64,000 nt of DNA, taken from Arthrobacter rhizosphaerae. Its GTDB lineage: Bacteria; Actinomycetota; Actinomycetes; Actinomycetales; Micrococcaceae. The notes beneath the pieces were generated by a model, which searched no databases, was not told the origin of the DNA, and was given only the letters and a program-made list of their open reading frames with translations. Location of the stretch: contig NZ_JALLAN010000003.1 of the NCBI RefSeq assembly GCF_023062595.1, positions 84,346 to 148,345 of the forward strand, read 5' to 3'. A program made the translations under genes and the position numbers. This document shows positions 8,609 through 18,407 of this stretch, piece after piece (the stretch's first letter is position 1; the number at the start of each line of letters is the position of its first letter).

Positions 8609-10858
8609 TCAGCGGTGCGATGTCGCGGGTTCGCGGTCATTTTCTACTGTTTCCTCGACCGGTGCGGGGGTCTGTGGAGTCGTTTCGAGGGATTTGGTGA
8701 GGTTGCTGCCTTCCACGTCGAGGTCGGGCAGAACACGCTCGAGCCACCGGGGCAGCCAGTACGCCCTGTTGCCGAGCAGGGACATGAGGGCAGGGACCAG
8801 GGTCATCCGGATCAGGAAGGCGTCGGCGAATACCCCAACGGCAAGGGCAAAGCCGATGGACTTGACCACAGGCTCCGTTGCGGTGATGAACCCGGCGAAC
8901 ACGCCAACCATGATCAGGGCCGCGGCCGTGACCACCCGCGCCCCGTGGCGGAATCCGAGAGCAATCGATTCGTCCGCGGTCGCGCCGTGGACGTGCTCCT
9001 CGCGCATCCGGGTGACTAGAAATACTTCATAGTCCATTGCGAGGCCGAAGAGGATGCCCACCAGCAGGATGGGAAGGAAACTGATGATGGGTCCGGGGTT
9101 GTCGATGCCGAGGAGATCCGCGGCGAACCCATTCTGGAATACCGCCACCACGGCACCGAAAGCTGCCACAACACTTAGGAGGAAGCCACCGACGGCCTTG
9201 AGCGGGATAAGAATGCTGCGGAAGACGAGCATCAGCAGAACGAACGCGAGCCCGACAATGACAGCAAGGTAAGGAACGAGCGCGTCGGAGAGTTTCTGCG
9301 AGACGTCGATGCCGGCCGCTGTCGTACCGGTTACGTAGACCTGCGCACCGGTCTGAGAGTGCCAGTCGCCGGATACGGCCCGGATCGCATGAACAAGGTC
9401 TTCGGTCTGGACACTCGTTGGTCCGCTCTTCGGAATCACAGTGATCACTGCGGTGTCCCCACCCTGGCTGAACGTGGCCGGAACCACGACGGCGACGTCC
9501 GCCATCTTGGACAGATCCGCGCCAATAACCTGTGCCGCCTGCTGGGGCACCCCGGCATTAGCCAGGTCAGCAACGATCACCAGAGGGCCGTTGAAGCCTG
9601 CCCCGAACCCGGCAGCCAGGGCCTCATAAGCCTTGTGTTCGGTGGTCTCGGTGGAAGCTGTTGCGTCTGAAGGTAACCCAAGGTGCATGTCCAACGCAGG
9701 TATTGCAACCACACCGAGCGTGATGATGACACCCAGCACAGCAAGGACACGATGACGGAGCACGCCACGGGCCCATCGCTCCCCGAACGGTGCCCGAACC
9801 CGCCCCGATCCCTCTACATCCGTGCCTCCGGATGCCCGGGCTGCGCGGCCCTTCCGGCCGAGGACGCGATCTCCGGCGAAACCCAGCAGGGCGGGCAGCA
9901 GCGTAATGGCGATGACAACTGCGCCCAGGACAGTGGCAGCAGCGGCCAGACCCATCTGCACCAGGAACGGGATGCCCACCACAGATAGCGCGGCGAGGGC
10001 GATAATGACGGTCAGCCCTGCGAACACGACAGCCGATCCGGCCGTACCTACCGCCCGGCCGGCCGCCTCTTCCGGGGAATGGCCTTCAATCAGCTCATGC
10101 CGGTACCGCGAGACGATGAAGAGGGCGTAGTCAATTCCCACGGCCAGGCCGAGCATGAGAGCCAGAGAGGACGTGTTGGAACCAAGTTCGAAGAAGCCAC
10201 TGGCAATCTGGATACCCAGCATCCCGGCACCAACACTGATAATGGCAGTCAGCAGTGGCAGTCCGGCCGCCACTAGCGCTCCGAAGGTGATGACGAGAAC
10301 CAAGGCCGCCACAAGGACGCCGATTCCCTCCGTGGCGCTCTGAGCCGGAGAGGCCGTGACAGCATCGCCACCGAATTCAACGGTCAGGCCAGCGGATTCG
10401 GCACTGCGACCAGCGTCGAAGAGCGCATCCCGCTCTGTTGATCCCAAGTCAGAAGCCTTCACGGCATAGCCGACGGTGGCGAATGCCGTGCGCCCGTCAG
10501 AAGAAACTGCGCGGGAAGCAAAAGGATCTGCCACCGCCCTGACATTTGGAAGCTCTGAGAGGTTCTTCACCGCTGTCTGGATTGCCGCCTTCGCTGACGG
10601 TGCAGCCAGGGTGGTGGCATCGTCCGCGACAAATACCACCCTTGCTGTAGCCGAGTCCGCGTTAGCCCCCGTCCGAGAAGAGAGCAAGTCCAGCGCCCGC
10701 TGCGACTCGGTACCCGGAATCGAAACCGAATTGGACACAGGGGCGGACAACGTTGCGGCTCCGACGCCAAGCCCGCCAAGAATGACGGCCCACACGATGA
10801 GCACCAGACCCCGGCGCCGGAACACCCAGCGCCCGAAACGATAAAGAAAAGCAGCCAA
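8609..10858 (-). CDS. MMPL/RND-family membrane transporter
   Basis: 749-residue polytopic protein with an N-terminal membrane helix (GLVLIVWAVILGGLGVGAA), a large extracytoplasmic loop (about 40-180), a block of five to six helices, a second loop (about 390-530) and a second helix block. The two paired transmembrane motifs are GIDYALFIVSRYRHE near 235 and MDYEVFLVTRMREEH near 600, with conserved Asp-Tyr. The family uses proton motive force to export lipids or drugs. It is divergent from a TetR gene and its promoter contains three TetR-like operators, so it is probably an inducible exporter. Confidence 0.92.
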   Translation of the reverse strand: MAAFLYRFGRWVFRRRGLVLIVWAVILGGLGVGAATLSAPVSNSVSIPGTESQRALDLLSSRTGANADSATARVVFVADDATTLAAPSAKAAIQTAVKNLSELPNVRAVADPFASRAVSSDGRTAFATVGYAVKASDLGSTERDALFDAGRSAESAGLTVEFGGDAVTASPAQSATEGIGVLVAALVLVITFGALVAAGLPLLTAIISVGAGMLGIQIASGFFELGSNTSSLALMLGLAVGIDYALFIVSRYRHELIEGHSPEEAAGRAVGTAGSAVVFAGLTVIIALAALSVVGIPFLVQMGLAAAATVLGAVVIAITLLPALLGFAGDRVLGRKGRAARASGGTDVEGSGRVRAPFGERWARGVLRHRVLAVLGVIITLGVVAIPALDMHLGLPSDATASTETTEHKAYEALAAGFGAGFNGPLVIVADLANAGVPQQAAQVIGADLSKMADVAVVVPATFSQGGDTAVITVIPKSGPTSVQTEDLVHAIRAVSGDWHSQTGAQVYVTGTTAAGIDVSQKLSDALVPYLAVIVGLAFVLLMLVFRSILIPLKAVGGFLLSVVAAFGAVVAVFQNGFAADLLGIDNPGPIISFLPILLVGILFGLAMDYEVFLVTRMREEHVHGATADESIALGFRHGARVVTAAALIMVGVFAGFITATEPVVKSIGFALAVGVFADAFLIRMTLVPALMSLLGNRAYWLPRWLERVLPDLDVEGSNLTKSLETTPQTPAPVEETVENDREPATSHR

Positions 10859-10909
10859 AACAGGACCTCCTGAAAGGGATTCGTGGTGGACGCAGCATTT
10901 AGGGCATCC

Positions 10910-10973
10910 AAGCCGATCGGCTAACTACAAAGTTAGCCGTTCGGCTTAGTTTTGACAAGCCGTTCGGCTAACT
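10910..10973. promoter_or_regulatory. Three TetR-type operators between MMPL and tetR genes
   Basis: The pattern AAGCCGNNCGGCTAACT occurs three times: 10910-10926 (+), 10931-10947 (minus strand) and 10957-10973 (+). Each contains the dyad AGCCGNNCGGCT. The first two form an inverted pair 4 bp apart; a TTGACA hexamer (10952-10957) abuts the third. Binding by the adjacent TetR protein would repress both divergent genes; this is inferred from position and symmetry. Confidence 0.7.
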
Positions 10974-11051
10974 TGCCGCTAGAATGGGTACTGCCGTCTA
11001 AATGAGCCGGCCATGCGGGCCCAATCGTGCCTGCCACGATCAAGGGGGATT

Positions 11052-11600
11052 ATGGGGAAGCCAAAAGCACCGCGGGGCCAGGGACGCGAGCGGGTCGTTG
11101 CAGCAGCCCTCGAACTGTTCTCCGAGCGGGGGGTCAGCGGGACGTCCCTGCAGATGATTGCCGATCACCTGGGAATTGGGAAAGCTGCTGTCTATTACCA
11201 GTTCAAGACCAAGGAAGGCATCATCGAAGCCGTCCTTGCTCCCGCCTTCGAACAGATGCGCCGCATCATCGCCGATGCTGAGGCCTCCGAATCACAGCAG
11301 GAGGTGGCTACCGCGGGACTCTGCAACCTCGTGATCGCCCAACGTGAAGTGGTTGCGGCGCTCAGTCACGATCCGGAAGTCCGACGTTTCCTCGAGATGC
11401 ACAGCGAGGCAGCCGAGCTCATTCTCCAGCTAGGCAGGATGCTCCTGGGGCCGGAACCAGACACCCGCCGCCGGATCGCTGTTTCCCTGTTTGGCGGAGG
11501 ACTTGCCAGCGTCGGCATAGACCCGCAGCTGGCCGACATCGGCGATGAAGCCCTCCGCAGCGAACTCATATCCCTCGGGCAGTTTCTTTTGAAGGCCTGA
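11052..11600 (+). CDS. TetR/AcrR-family repressor
   Basis: 182 residues. The HTH spans about 10-55 (RERVVAAALELFSERGVSGT, then SLQMIADHLGIGKAAVYYQF). The C-terminal ligand-binding region is helical. An in-frame ATG exists at 11013, but ATG 11052 has an AAGGGGGATT ribosome site immediately upstream and is preferred. It is divergent from the MMPL exporter and most likely represses both genes through the three operators in the shared promoter; the inducer is unknown. Confidence 0.88.
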   Translation: MGKPKAPRGQGRERVVAAALELFSERGVSGTSLQMIADHLGIGKAAVYYQFKTKEGIIEAVLAPAFEQMRRIIADAEASESQQEVATAGLCNLVIAQREVVAALSHDPEVRRFLEMHSEAAELILQLGRMLLGPEPDTRRRIAVSLFGGGLASVGIDPQLADIGDEALRSELISLGQFLLKA

Positions 11601-11633
11601 CCCCTCCATAAGTTGAGGGTATGGCCTGGCAGC

Positions 11634-12677
11634 TCAAGGCACAGCTTGCACCGGGGCGGTGGATTCACGGATAACGAGGTGGGTAGCCAGCTCAACCCGG
11701 GGTGAATCCAGCAGTTCCCCGCGCGTTTGGCTCAGGATGAAGCGCAGAGCAGCGCGTCCCATCTCCTGCAGTGGCTGGGCCACTGAGGTAAGGGCGGGCA
11801 CGGACTCCTCCGCCTGCGAGGTGCCGTCAAATCCAACCAGACTAAGGTCTTCCGGCACGCGAACGCCCTGCCGGCGCGCCTCGGCAAGCACGCCCAGGGC
11901 GATGCTGTCATTCGCGGCGAAAATGGCGGTTGGTCGCTGTTGGAGCCGAAGCAGGGTCTTCAGCCCCTCAACTCCATGTTCGGAACTGAAGGATCCCTGG
12001 ATGATGTAGCGGCTATCCACCGTCACTCCGTTTGCCCGCATGGCGGCCAGATAGCCATGGAGCCGCGCCTGATTGCATTCGACGCCGTCAGGGCCGCCCA
12101 AGTACGCAATCCTGCGATGGCCAAGTTCCAGCAGGTGGGAGGTTGCCTCTTTGCCGCCTGCCCAGTTGGTGGCCCCGACACTCACAACTTCGGCGGGGGG
12201 CGGATTGAAGGGGTCAATTACGACGGCGGGAACTCCCCTCCGGCGGAAAGCGCCCAGTTGGGCCCCGCTGAAGGCGGATGTCACCACAATCATCCCGCAG
12301 CGGCCTTCGTCGATTATCCGGGCTGCGCGCTGCTCGGCAGACAGTCGCGAAGTTCCCTGCTTGCCCGTGACATTGAGCAGGACCTCAATCTCCGACTCCC
12401 CGGCGGATTCCAGGATTCCATTGAGCACCTCTATTGCGTAGGCAGTATTCAGCGAGTCAAAGACCACCTCGACGACCTGCCTGCCTGTGAGGTTCCTGCG
12501 CTGCTGGAGCGGCGACTTGTACCCCGTCCGCGCCAGGACCCCCATGACCTTGGAGCGGGTTTCCTCTGCGACATCATCGCGGCCGTTGATCACCTTTGAG
12601 ACTGTCGGCGCAGAAACCCCGGCCTCGCGTGCAACGGCTGCCAGGGTCAGTTTTCGCTTGGGCTCAACGTCAGGCAT
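11634..12677 (-). CDS. LacI-family transcriptional regulator
   Basis: 347 residues: LacI HTH and hinge at 8-60 (LAAVAREAGVSAPTVSKVIN), then a periplasmic-binding-protein-like sensor domain (GMIVVTSAFSGAQ, HRRIAYLGGPDG, AIFAANDSIALGVL, LVGFDGTSQAEESVPALTSV). ATG 12677 is preferred over ATG 12683 because the AAGGA ribosome site lies 6 nt before it and would be too close to the first. The gene is divergent from the Gfo/Idh/MocA-ThuA operon. Two copies of CGAAATATTTCG in between are probable operators, implying autoregulation and control of that operon by a sugar-type ligand. Confidence 0.9.
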   Translation of the reverse strand: MPDVEPKRKLTLAAVAREAGVSAPTVSKVINGRDDVAEETRSKVMGVLARTGYKSPLQQRRNLTGRQVVEVVFDSLNTAYAIEVLNGILESAGESEIEVLLNVTGKQGTSRLSAEQRAARIIDEGRCGMIVVTSAFSGAQLGAFRRRGVPAVVIDPFNPPPAEVVSVGATNWAGGKEATSHLLELGHRRIAYLGGPDGVECNQARLHGYLAAMRANGVTVDSRYIIQGSFSSEHGVEGLKTLLRLQQRPTAIFAANDSIALGVLAEARRQGVRVPEDLSLVGFDGTSQAEESVPALTSVAQPLQEMGRAALRFILSQTRGELLDSPRVELATHLVIRESTAPVQAVP

Positions 12678-12692
12678 GGTCATTCCTTGTCT

Positions 12693-12708
12693 TTCGAAAT
12701 ATTTCGAA
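12693..12708. promoter_or_regulatory. LacI operator candidate 1
   Basis: TTCGAAATATTTCGAA is a perfect 16-bp palindrome 15 bp upstream of the lacI-type start. Its central 12 bp recur at 12827-12838, 134 bp away. Confidence 0.65.
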
Positions 12709-12826
12709 CGGTAAGTTTTGCAGTCGATTCCAGAAAGGTCAATCGTTTCCTGCGACTTTGTTGCCGTAAGCCTTGACCCACCCTTGTGATGGCCATTACT
12801 TTTATCTCACTCTGCCGATATCTTAG

Positions 12827-12838
12827 CGAAATATTTCG
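12827..12838. promoter_or_regulatory. LacI operator candidate 2
   Basis: CGAAATATTTCG, identical to the core of 12693-12708, lies about 80 bp upstream of the first catabolic gene. Two identical palindromes at this spacing fit cooperative LacI binding or looping. Confidence 0.65.
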
Positions 12839-12917
12839 GAACTTTTGGGCTGGAGTTCACTGCGATTCAGTAACAAGCAAGACAGATTTTTGACCGAGCT
12901 TTCACGAAAGGTATTCG

Positions 12918-14096
12918 ATGACTTCCGCACAGCCATTACGGGTAGGAATGGTGGGCTACGCGTTCATGGGCGGCGCACATTCTCATGCGTGGCGTACCGC
13001 CCCCCGCTTCTTCGACCTGCCGCTTGAACCCGAGCTTAAGGCTGTGGCCGGCCGCGACCGGAACGGCGTCACAGCAGCGGCAGAGAAGTTTGGCTGGGCG
13101 TCGGTCGAAACCGATTGGCGGCGCCTCATCGAGCGTGACGACATCGACCTGATTGATATCTGCACCCCTGGCGACACACATGCCGAAATCGCGGTGGCCG
13201 CACTTGAAGCCGGAAAGCATGTGCTCTGCGAAAAGCCGCTGGCCAACTCGGTTGCAGAGGCAGAACGCATGGCCCAGGCCGCGGAAGCAGCCTTCGAACG
13301 TGGCGTTTACTCAATGTGCGGCTTCACTTACCGACGTACTCCGGCTTTGTCGCTGGCCAAACGGATGGTGGACGAGGGTCGCCTCGGAACCATCCGGCAG
13401 GTCCGCGCACAATACCTGCAGGACTGGCTCAGCGATGAAAACGCCCCTATGACGTGGCGGCTGGACAAGACGAAATCAGGGTCCGGATCCCTGGGCGATA
13501 TCGGCGCCCACATCATCGACGCAGCACAATGGGTCACCGGCCAGAACATCACAGGCGTGTCAGCGCTGCTGGAAACCTTCGTCACGGAACGCCCACTCGC
13601 CGGTGACCGCGTGGGCCTCGGCGGCCACGGCGACGTTACCGCGGAGGCTCCGCGCGGTGCGGTCACCGTTGATGACGCCGCCATATTTTCCGCCCGGTTT
13701 GCGAATGGTCCTATCGGTGTCTTCGAAGCCACCCGCTTCGCCCTGGGCCGGAAAAACGCGATGCGGCTGGAACTCAACGGCACAAGGGGATCCCTTGCCT
13801 TCGACTTTGAGGACATGAACGTCCTCTCCGTCTATGACGATGCTGACTCGCCGGACGCCGGCTTCAGGAGGATCCTGGTCACGGAGCCGGAACACCCTTA
13901 CGTCGGGAATTGGTGGCCAACCGGCCACGGTCTCGGATACGAACACGGTTTCACCCACCAGGTGGTGGACCTGGTAGACGCGATTGCCGGGAAACGCCAG
14001 CCTGAACCGTCCTTCGCCAGCGCCCTACAGGTGCAGCGCGTCCTGGCCGCCGTCGAATCCAGCGCTGCCTCCTCCAGTCGCTGGCAGGAAGTCTGA
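12918..14096 (+). CDS. Gfo/Idh/MocA-family oxidoreductase
   Basis: 392-residue NAD(P)-dependent dehydrogenase of sugars or inositol-like polyols. The Rossmann start is GMVGYAFMGGAHSHAWR, followed by DICTPGDTHAEIAVAALEAG and the family KHVLCEKPLANS motif with catalytic Lys near residue 100. The second domain holds GSGSLGDIGAHIIDAAQWVTG, with metal/substrate-site His typical of the family. An AAAGG ribosome site precedes ATG 12918. First gene of a three-gene operon under probable LacI control. Confidence 0.92.
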   Translation: MTSAQPLRVGMVGYAFMGGAHSHAWRTAPRFFDLPLEPELKAVAGRDRNGVTAAAEKFGWASVETDWRRLIERDDIDLIDICTPGDTHAEIAVAALEAGKHVLCEKPLANSVAEAERMAQAAEAAFERGVYSMCGFTYRRTPALSLAKRMVDEGRLGTIRQVRAQYLQDWLSDENAPMTWRLDKTKSGSGSLGDIGAHIIDAAQWVTGQNITGVSALLETFVTERPLAGDRVGLGGHGDVTAEAPRGAVTVDDAAIFSARFANGPIGVFEATRFALGRKNAMRLELNGTRGSLAFDFEDMNVLSVYDDADSPDAGFRRILVTEPEHPYVGNWWPTGHGLGYEHGFTHQVVDLVDAIAGKRQPEPSFASALQVQRVLAAVESSAASSSRWQEV

Positions 14097-14097
14097 A

Positions 14098-14793
14098 ATG
14101 ACAGAGACGAAAACAGCGCTGGTGGTCCGCGGCGGCTGGGACGGACACCAACCGGTCGAGGCGACAGAACTCTTCATTCCATACCTGGAGGACAACGGCT
14201 ACGACGTACGGGTGGAGGAATCCCCAAAGATCTACGCCGATGCCGGCTACCTTGCCGGCGTTGACCTCATCATGCAGTGCATGACCATGTCCTCCATTGA
14301 AAGAGAAGAATTCGAAGGACTGCGCACTGCCGTGGAAAACGGCACAGGCCTGGCCGGGTGGCACGGAGGGATTGCCGATTCCTACCGGAACACCTCGGAT
14401 TACCTCCATCTCATTGGTGGGCAATTCGCGTGCCACCCGGGTAAACATCCCGAGGAACGCAGTGGGCAGCAGGACGACAACTACATTCCGTACACGATCA
14501 ACATGCTCCCCGGTGTGGACCACCCCGTCACACGAGGCATCGGCGACTTCGACCTCGTCACCGAACAGTATTGGGTCCTGGCGGACGATTACATCGACGT
14601 GCTCGCGACGACCACCCAGAAGGTCCGCGAGTGGGATCCCTGGAACCGCGAAGTGACGTCGCCGGCCATTTGGACGCGGCAGTGGGGCAAGGGACGGATC
14701 TTCGTCTCCACGCCCGGACACAGCCTGGAAGTCCTTAAAGACAGAAACGTACGTACCATCATCGAAAGGGGCCTTCTGTGGGCAAGCCGATAA
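14098..14793 (+). CDS. ThuA-like domain protein
   Basis: 231 residues with a class I glutamine amidotransferase-like fold of the ThuA (trehalose utilisation) family: VVRGGWDGHQPVEATELF at the N-terminus, GTGLAGWHGGIADSYRNTSD near 85-105 and KGRIFVSTPGH near 205. The frame extends upstream into the previous gene; ATG 14098, one base after the preceding stop, is the natural start. ThuA proteins commonly accompany Gfo/Idh/MocA dehydrogenases in disaccharide or 3-keto-sugar catabolism; the exact reaction is not established. Confidence 0.88.
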   Translation: MTETKTALVVRGGWDGHQPVEATELFIPYLEDNGYDVRVEESPKIYADAGYLAGVDLIMQCMTMSSIEREEFEGLRTAVENGTGLAGWHGGIADSYRNTSDYLHLIGGQFACHPGKHPEERSGQQDDNYIPYTINMLPGVDHPVTRGIGDFDLVTEQYWVLADDYIDVLATTTQKVREWDPWNREVTSPAIWTRQWGKGRIFVSTPGHSLEVLKDRNVRTIIERGLLWASR

Positions 14794-15896
14794 ACGTCGG
14801 AATTATCGGATGCGGGGCCATCATCGCGCAGTATCTCGCCACATTCCGACGTCTGGAGGTCATCGAACTCGTGGCAGTAGCGGATTTGGACCCCGTTCGG
14901 GCCCAGGCCGTAGCCGATGAGAACGACGGCGTCCGGGCGTTGACCGTGGACGGATTGATCGCCGCGGATGACGTTGACCTGGTCCTGAACCTGACAATCC
15001 CTGCGGCCCATGCCGACGTCGCCCTCAAGGCAATTGCCGCGGGAAAGAGCGTTTACGGGGAAAAGCCCCTTGCGGCTACCACTGCCGAAGCCCGGCAGGT
15101 ACTGAGAGCAGCGGAAGCCGCGGGGGTCGCCGTCGGTTGTGCCCCCGACACCGTTCTCGGAACCGGAATTCAGACGGCCCGCAAGGCGATCGACGACGGA
15201 CTGATCGGGGCGCCGATTTCGGCGACGGCGACCATGGTCACCCCCGGTCACGAGCGCTGGCACCCCAACCCTGACTTCTATTACCAACCCGGTGGCGGTC
15301 CGCTGCTCGATATGGGGCCTTACTACGTCAGCGCCCTGGTCACCCTGCTGGGGCCGGTGGTTTCGGTCACCGGCGCGGCCAGTCACACCCGTGCCGAACG
15401 TACTATCGGTTCCGGAGCGCGGGAAGGAGAGGTGATACCCGTCAGCATCGACTCCCACGTAACCGGCATCCTTACCCACGAGGGCGGGGCCTTGTCCACG
15501 CTCGTCATGAGCTTCGACGCGGTCAGGACCAAGTCGTCAAACATCGAAGTCCACGGGGATCGTGGTTCCCTGGCCATCCCGGACCCGAATCTCTTTGAGG
15601 GAGATGTCGAACTTTTCATGCTAAGCGGCGACTCTTGGCAAACTCTGCCGGTATCGGCCGGGTACATCGACTCAGGGAGAGGGTTCGGCATCGCAGACCT
15701 CGCTGCAACGCCGCCGGGAGAAGAACCCCGCGCTGGCGGCAAGCTGGCCTATCACGTACTCGATGTCATGGAATCGGTACTCGAATCAGCCCGGATCGGA
15801 GCCGTTGTTCCGGTCGCGAGCACTGCATCACGACCGGAACCCGTACGGCTCACAGCATCTCCGGAGGACGCGCGAGCCCAGCCGATCAACTCGTAG
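14778..15896 (+). CDS. Second Gfo/Idh/MocA-family oxidoreductase
   Basis: 372 residues from GTG 14778, overlapping the thuA-type gene by 16 bp, with GAAAGGGG as ribosome site. Rossmann motif GIIGCGAIIAQYLATF, then LNLTIPAAHADVALKAIAAG, KSVYGEKPLAA with the catalytic Lys, and GGPLLDMGPYYVSALVTLLG in the C-terminal domain. Paralogous to the first gene of the operon but divergent in sequence, so the two probably act on successive or different substrates. The gene ends 8 bp from the convergent serS stop. Confidence 0.92.
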   Translation: MGKPINVGIIGCGAIIAQYLATFRRLEVIELVAVADLDPVRAQAVADENDGVRALTVDGLIAADDVDLVLNLTIPAAHADVALKAIAAGKSVYGEKPLAATTAEARQVLRAAEAAGVAVGCAPDTVLGTGIQTARKAIDDGLIGAPISATATMVTPGHERWHPNPDFYYQPGGGPLLDMGPYYVSALVTLLGPVVSVTGAASHTRAERTIGSGAREGEVIPVSIDSHVTGILTHEGGALSTLVMSFDAVRTKSSNIEVHGDRGSLAIPDPNLFEGDVELFMLSGDSWQTLPVSAGYIDSGRGFGIADLAATPPGEEPRAGGKLAYHVLDVMESVLESARIGAVVPVASTASRPEPVRLTASPEDARAQPINS

Positions 15897-15904
15897 GCGA
15901 CCGG

Positions 15905-17185
15905 TTACAGCACCGGAAAGACTTCAAGGCCGCCAAGGTACTTCTGCAGCGCCACTGGAACGTTGACGGAACCGTCCGCGTTTTGGTGGTGCTCCAGGAT
16001 GGCCACTATCCAGCGTGTGGTGGCCAGGGTGCCATTGAGGGTTGCGACGGCGCGTGTTCCCTTGGAGACGCCTTCCTCGTTGACAGTCCGCTCACGGATG
16101 TTGAGGCGGCGGGACTGGAACGTGGTGCAGTTGGACGTCGACGTGAGCTCCCGGTAGGCGCCCTGAGTGGGAACCCAGGCTTCGCAGTCGAACTTCCGCG
16201 CCGCGGACATGCCGAGGTCGCCGGCCGCCGTGTCAATGACCCGGTACGGCAGCTCGCACTTGCCCAGCATTTCCTCTTCCCACGCCAGAAGCCGCTCATG
16301 CTCGGCCGCGGCTTCTTCCACCGTGGTGTAGATGAACATTTCCACCTTGTTGAACTGGTGCACACGGATGATCCCGCGGGTGTCCTTACCGTGCGAGCCA
16401 GCCTCACGGCGGTAGCAGGAGCTCTGGCCCGCGTACCGGATCGGCCCCTTGGAGAGGTCCAGGATCTCATCGGCGTGGTACCCGGCCAAAGCCACTTCCG
16501 AGGTTCCCACGAGGTAAAGGTCGTCTTCGGCGAGGCGGTAGATCTCGGCGTCGTGCTTAACATCGAAGCCGGTGCCCTGCATGGTTTCAGGGCGCACCAA
16601 AGTAGGGGTAATCATGGGAACAAAACCGGCGTCGATGGCCTGTTCCATGGCCATCTGGAGGAGCGCCATTTCCAGCCGGGCACCGACCCCTCGAAGGAAA
16701 TAGAACCGTGAGCCTGAGACTTTGGCACCACGTTCCATATCGATGGCGCCAATCAGCTCGCCGATTTCCAGGTGGTCGCGAGGCTCGAAGTCAGGGAATT
16801 CACGTGGCGTGCCCACAGTCTTGACCACGACGTAGTCATCCTCGCCGCCTTCAGGAACCCCGTCCTCGATCAGGTTGGGGATGCCGCGCAGCAACTCCTC
16901 CTGCTTGGCCTGGGCGGCGTCAGCCTCGGCGGAAGCAGCCTTCACAGAGTTTGCGAGTTCCCTGACCTCTGCCAGCAGGGCCTGCTTTTCCTCACCCTTG
17001 GCCTGGGCCACCTTCTTACCGAAGACATTCTGCTCGGCGCGCAGGTTCTCAAAGCGAATCAGCGCTGCCCTGCGGGCTGAATCAGCGGAGATGATCGCAT
17101 CCACAACAGATTCGTCGGCGCCGCGGGCGCGCTGGCTGGCACGGAACTTGTCCGGATTGTCGCTGAGGTCTTTTACGTCGATCAC
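15905..17185 (-). CDS. serS: Seryl-tRNA synthetase
   Basis: 426 residues, the standard bacterial length. The N-terminal coiled-coil arm (about 25-105, rich in Ala, Glu, Lys) binds tRNA-Ser. Class II motif 2 is near 255-275 ([17 protein letters not shown]), motif 3 near 380 ([15 protein letters not shown]), with the serine-site text [14 protein letters not shown]. The frame is open upstream to 17263, but GTG 17185 gives the canonical [14 protein letters not shown] start. It is convergent with the Gfo operon and divergent from the lipid kinase gene. Confidence 0.97.
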   Translation of the reverse strand: MIDVKDLSDNPDKFRASQRARGADESVVDAIISADSARRAALIRFENLRAEQNVFGKKVAQAKGEEKQALLAEVRELANSVKAASAEADAAQAKQEELLRGIPNLIEDGVPEGGEDDYVVVKTVGTPREFPDFEPRDHLEIGELIGAIDMERGAKVSGSRFYFLRGVGARLEMALLQMAMEQAIDAGFVPMITPTLVRPETMQGTGFDVKHDAEIYRLAEDDLYLVGTSEVALAGYHADEILDLSKGPIRYAGQSSCYRREAGSHGKDTRGIIRVHQFNKVEMFIYTTVEEAAAEHERLLAWEEEMLGKCELPYRVIDTAAGDLGMSAARKFDCEAWVPTQGAYRELTSTSNCTTFQSRRLNIRERTVNEEGVSKGTRAVATLNGTLATTRWIVAILEHHQNADGSVNVPVALQKYLGGLEVFPVL

Positions 17186-17264
17186 CAGACAAGAGTATCT
17201 AATCCACCACGCAGACCGACGCGGGCTCAAGCGAGACCCCGGGCCGGGATACTGTTGGAGCACA

Positions 17265-18353
17265 ATGAGCGACCTGCTGATCTATCTCATCGCCCTCGGA
17301 GCTCTGGCGTTCGCCTTCTCGAGCTGGTGGGGTGTGCGCAAGCTAAAGGCGCGGCACATCCGCAGTGCCGTTCACGAAGAAGCACACCACCCTGGCCTGG
17401 AAAAGCAAAAAGTGGCGGTCGTGTTAAACCCCATCAAGGCCAAATCCGAGGAAGCGCGTGCATCCATAAAGCGAGCCTGCCTCGCCGCCGGGTGGGATGA
17501 GCCCCGCTTCTTTGAAACCACAGTTGAGGATCCCGGCTTTTCTCAGGGGCGGGCGGCCCTTGCTTACGAGGCCGACGTCGTTCTGGTGGGCGGCGGCGAT
17601 GGAACAGTACGGGTTGTGGCTGAGACCCTGGCCGGCAGCAAGATCCCCATGGGCCTTGTCCCGCTGGGAACCGGAAATCTCCTGGCCCGCAATCTGAACC
17701 TTGATGTCTACGACCTGCCCGGGAGCATCGATACAGCCTTGTTCGGTCATCAACGCTTCATCGACACAGCCCAAATGGGCATCGTCAACTCAAGGACCGG
17801 GCATTCGTCCAAGCACACGTTCCTGGTCATCGCCGGAATTGGCCTGGACGCCGAAATCCTTGGCGATACCAACGACGGACTCAAGAGGGCGGTGGGCTGG
17901 TTGGCCTATACGGAAGCCGGCGTTCGCCATATGCCCGGCAGGCGGAAAAAGGTGTCCATCGCCCTTGACGATCAGCCGGAGCAAACCCGGAAAATCCGCA
18001 GCCTGCTCTTCGCGAACTGCGGCCTGATCCCGGGTGGTATCGACTTTGTCCCGCAGGCCATGATCGACGACGGCATGCTCGACGTTGTGGTCATGAGCCC
18101 GCGCAGCGCCATCGGCTGGGTGGCGATGTACGCAAAAGTCGTGTTCAAGCACAAGCGGCATCTACCCGTGATGACCTACTACCGCTCGGGCAAGGCAGTA
18201 ATCCGCTGCGCCGAGCCGATGCCGACCCAACTGGATGGGGACCCCTCAGGTGAAGCCACCTCGGTTACTGTCAGAGTTGACCCCCGGTCATTGCTGGTCC
18301 GTGTCAAAGGTGACCCAACGGCACACTGGATGCCGGAGGGATCCACGCTGTAG
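17265..18353 (+). CDS. Diacylglycerol kinase-family lipid kinase
   Basis: 362 residues. A single N-terminal membrane helix ([20 protein letters not shown]) anchors it to the inner face. The DAGK catalytic domain shows [14 protein letters not shown] near 50, the nucleotide motif [16 protein letters not shown] near 112 and [14 protein letters not shown] near 138. Expected role: ATP-dependent phosphorylation of a membrane lipid or lipid-linked base. The frame runs upstream through serS on the other strand; ATG 17265 with GGAG 7 nt before it is the real start. Confidence 0.92.
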   Translation: MSDLLIYLIALGALAFAFSSWWGVRKLKARHIRSAVHEEAHHPGLEKQKVAVVLNPIKAKSEEARASIKRACLAAGWDEPRFFETTVEDPGFSQGRAALAYEADVVLVGGGDGTVRVVAETLAGSKIPMGLVPLGTGNLLARNLNLDVYDLPGSIDTALFGHQRFIDTAQMGIVNSRTGHSSKHTFLVIAGIGLDAEILGDTNDGLKRAVGWLAYTEAGVRHMPGRRKKVSIALDDQPEQTRKIRSLLFANCGLIPGGIDFVPQAMIDDGMLDVVVMSPRSAIGWVAMYAKVVFKHKRHLPVMTYYRSGKAVIRCAEPMPTQLDGDPSGEATSVTVRVDPRSLLVRVKGDPTAHWMPEGSTL

Positions 18354-18407
18354 AACCAGCGTTGCCCCCTGCTCAGGTCACTTTCGCACGGCAGGTTTGG
18401 GCCACCG

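Noticed and set aside
15635..16711. 358-codon plus-strand frame opposite serS
   Set aside because: Antisense of a well-supported seryl-tRNA synthetase; no recognisable motifs.
16875..17264. Upstream extension of the lipid kinase frame
   Set aside because: Lies antisense to serS; ATG 17265 with GGAG and a membrane helix at its start is the natural N-terminus.
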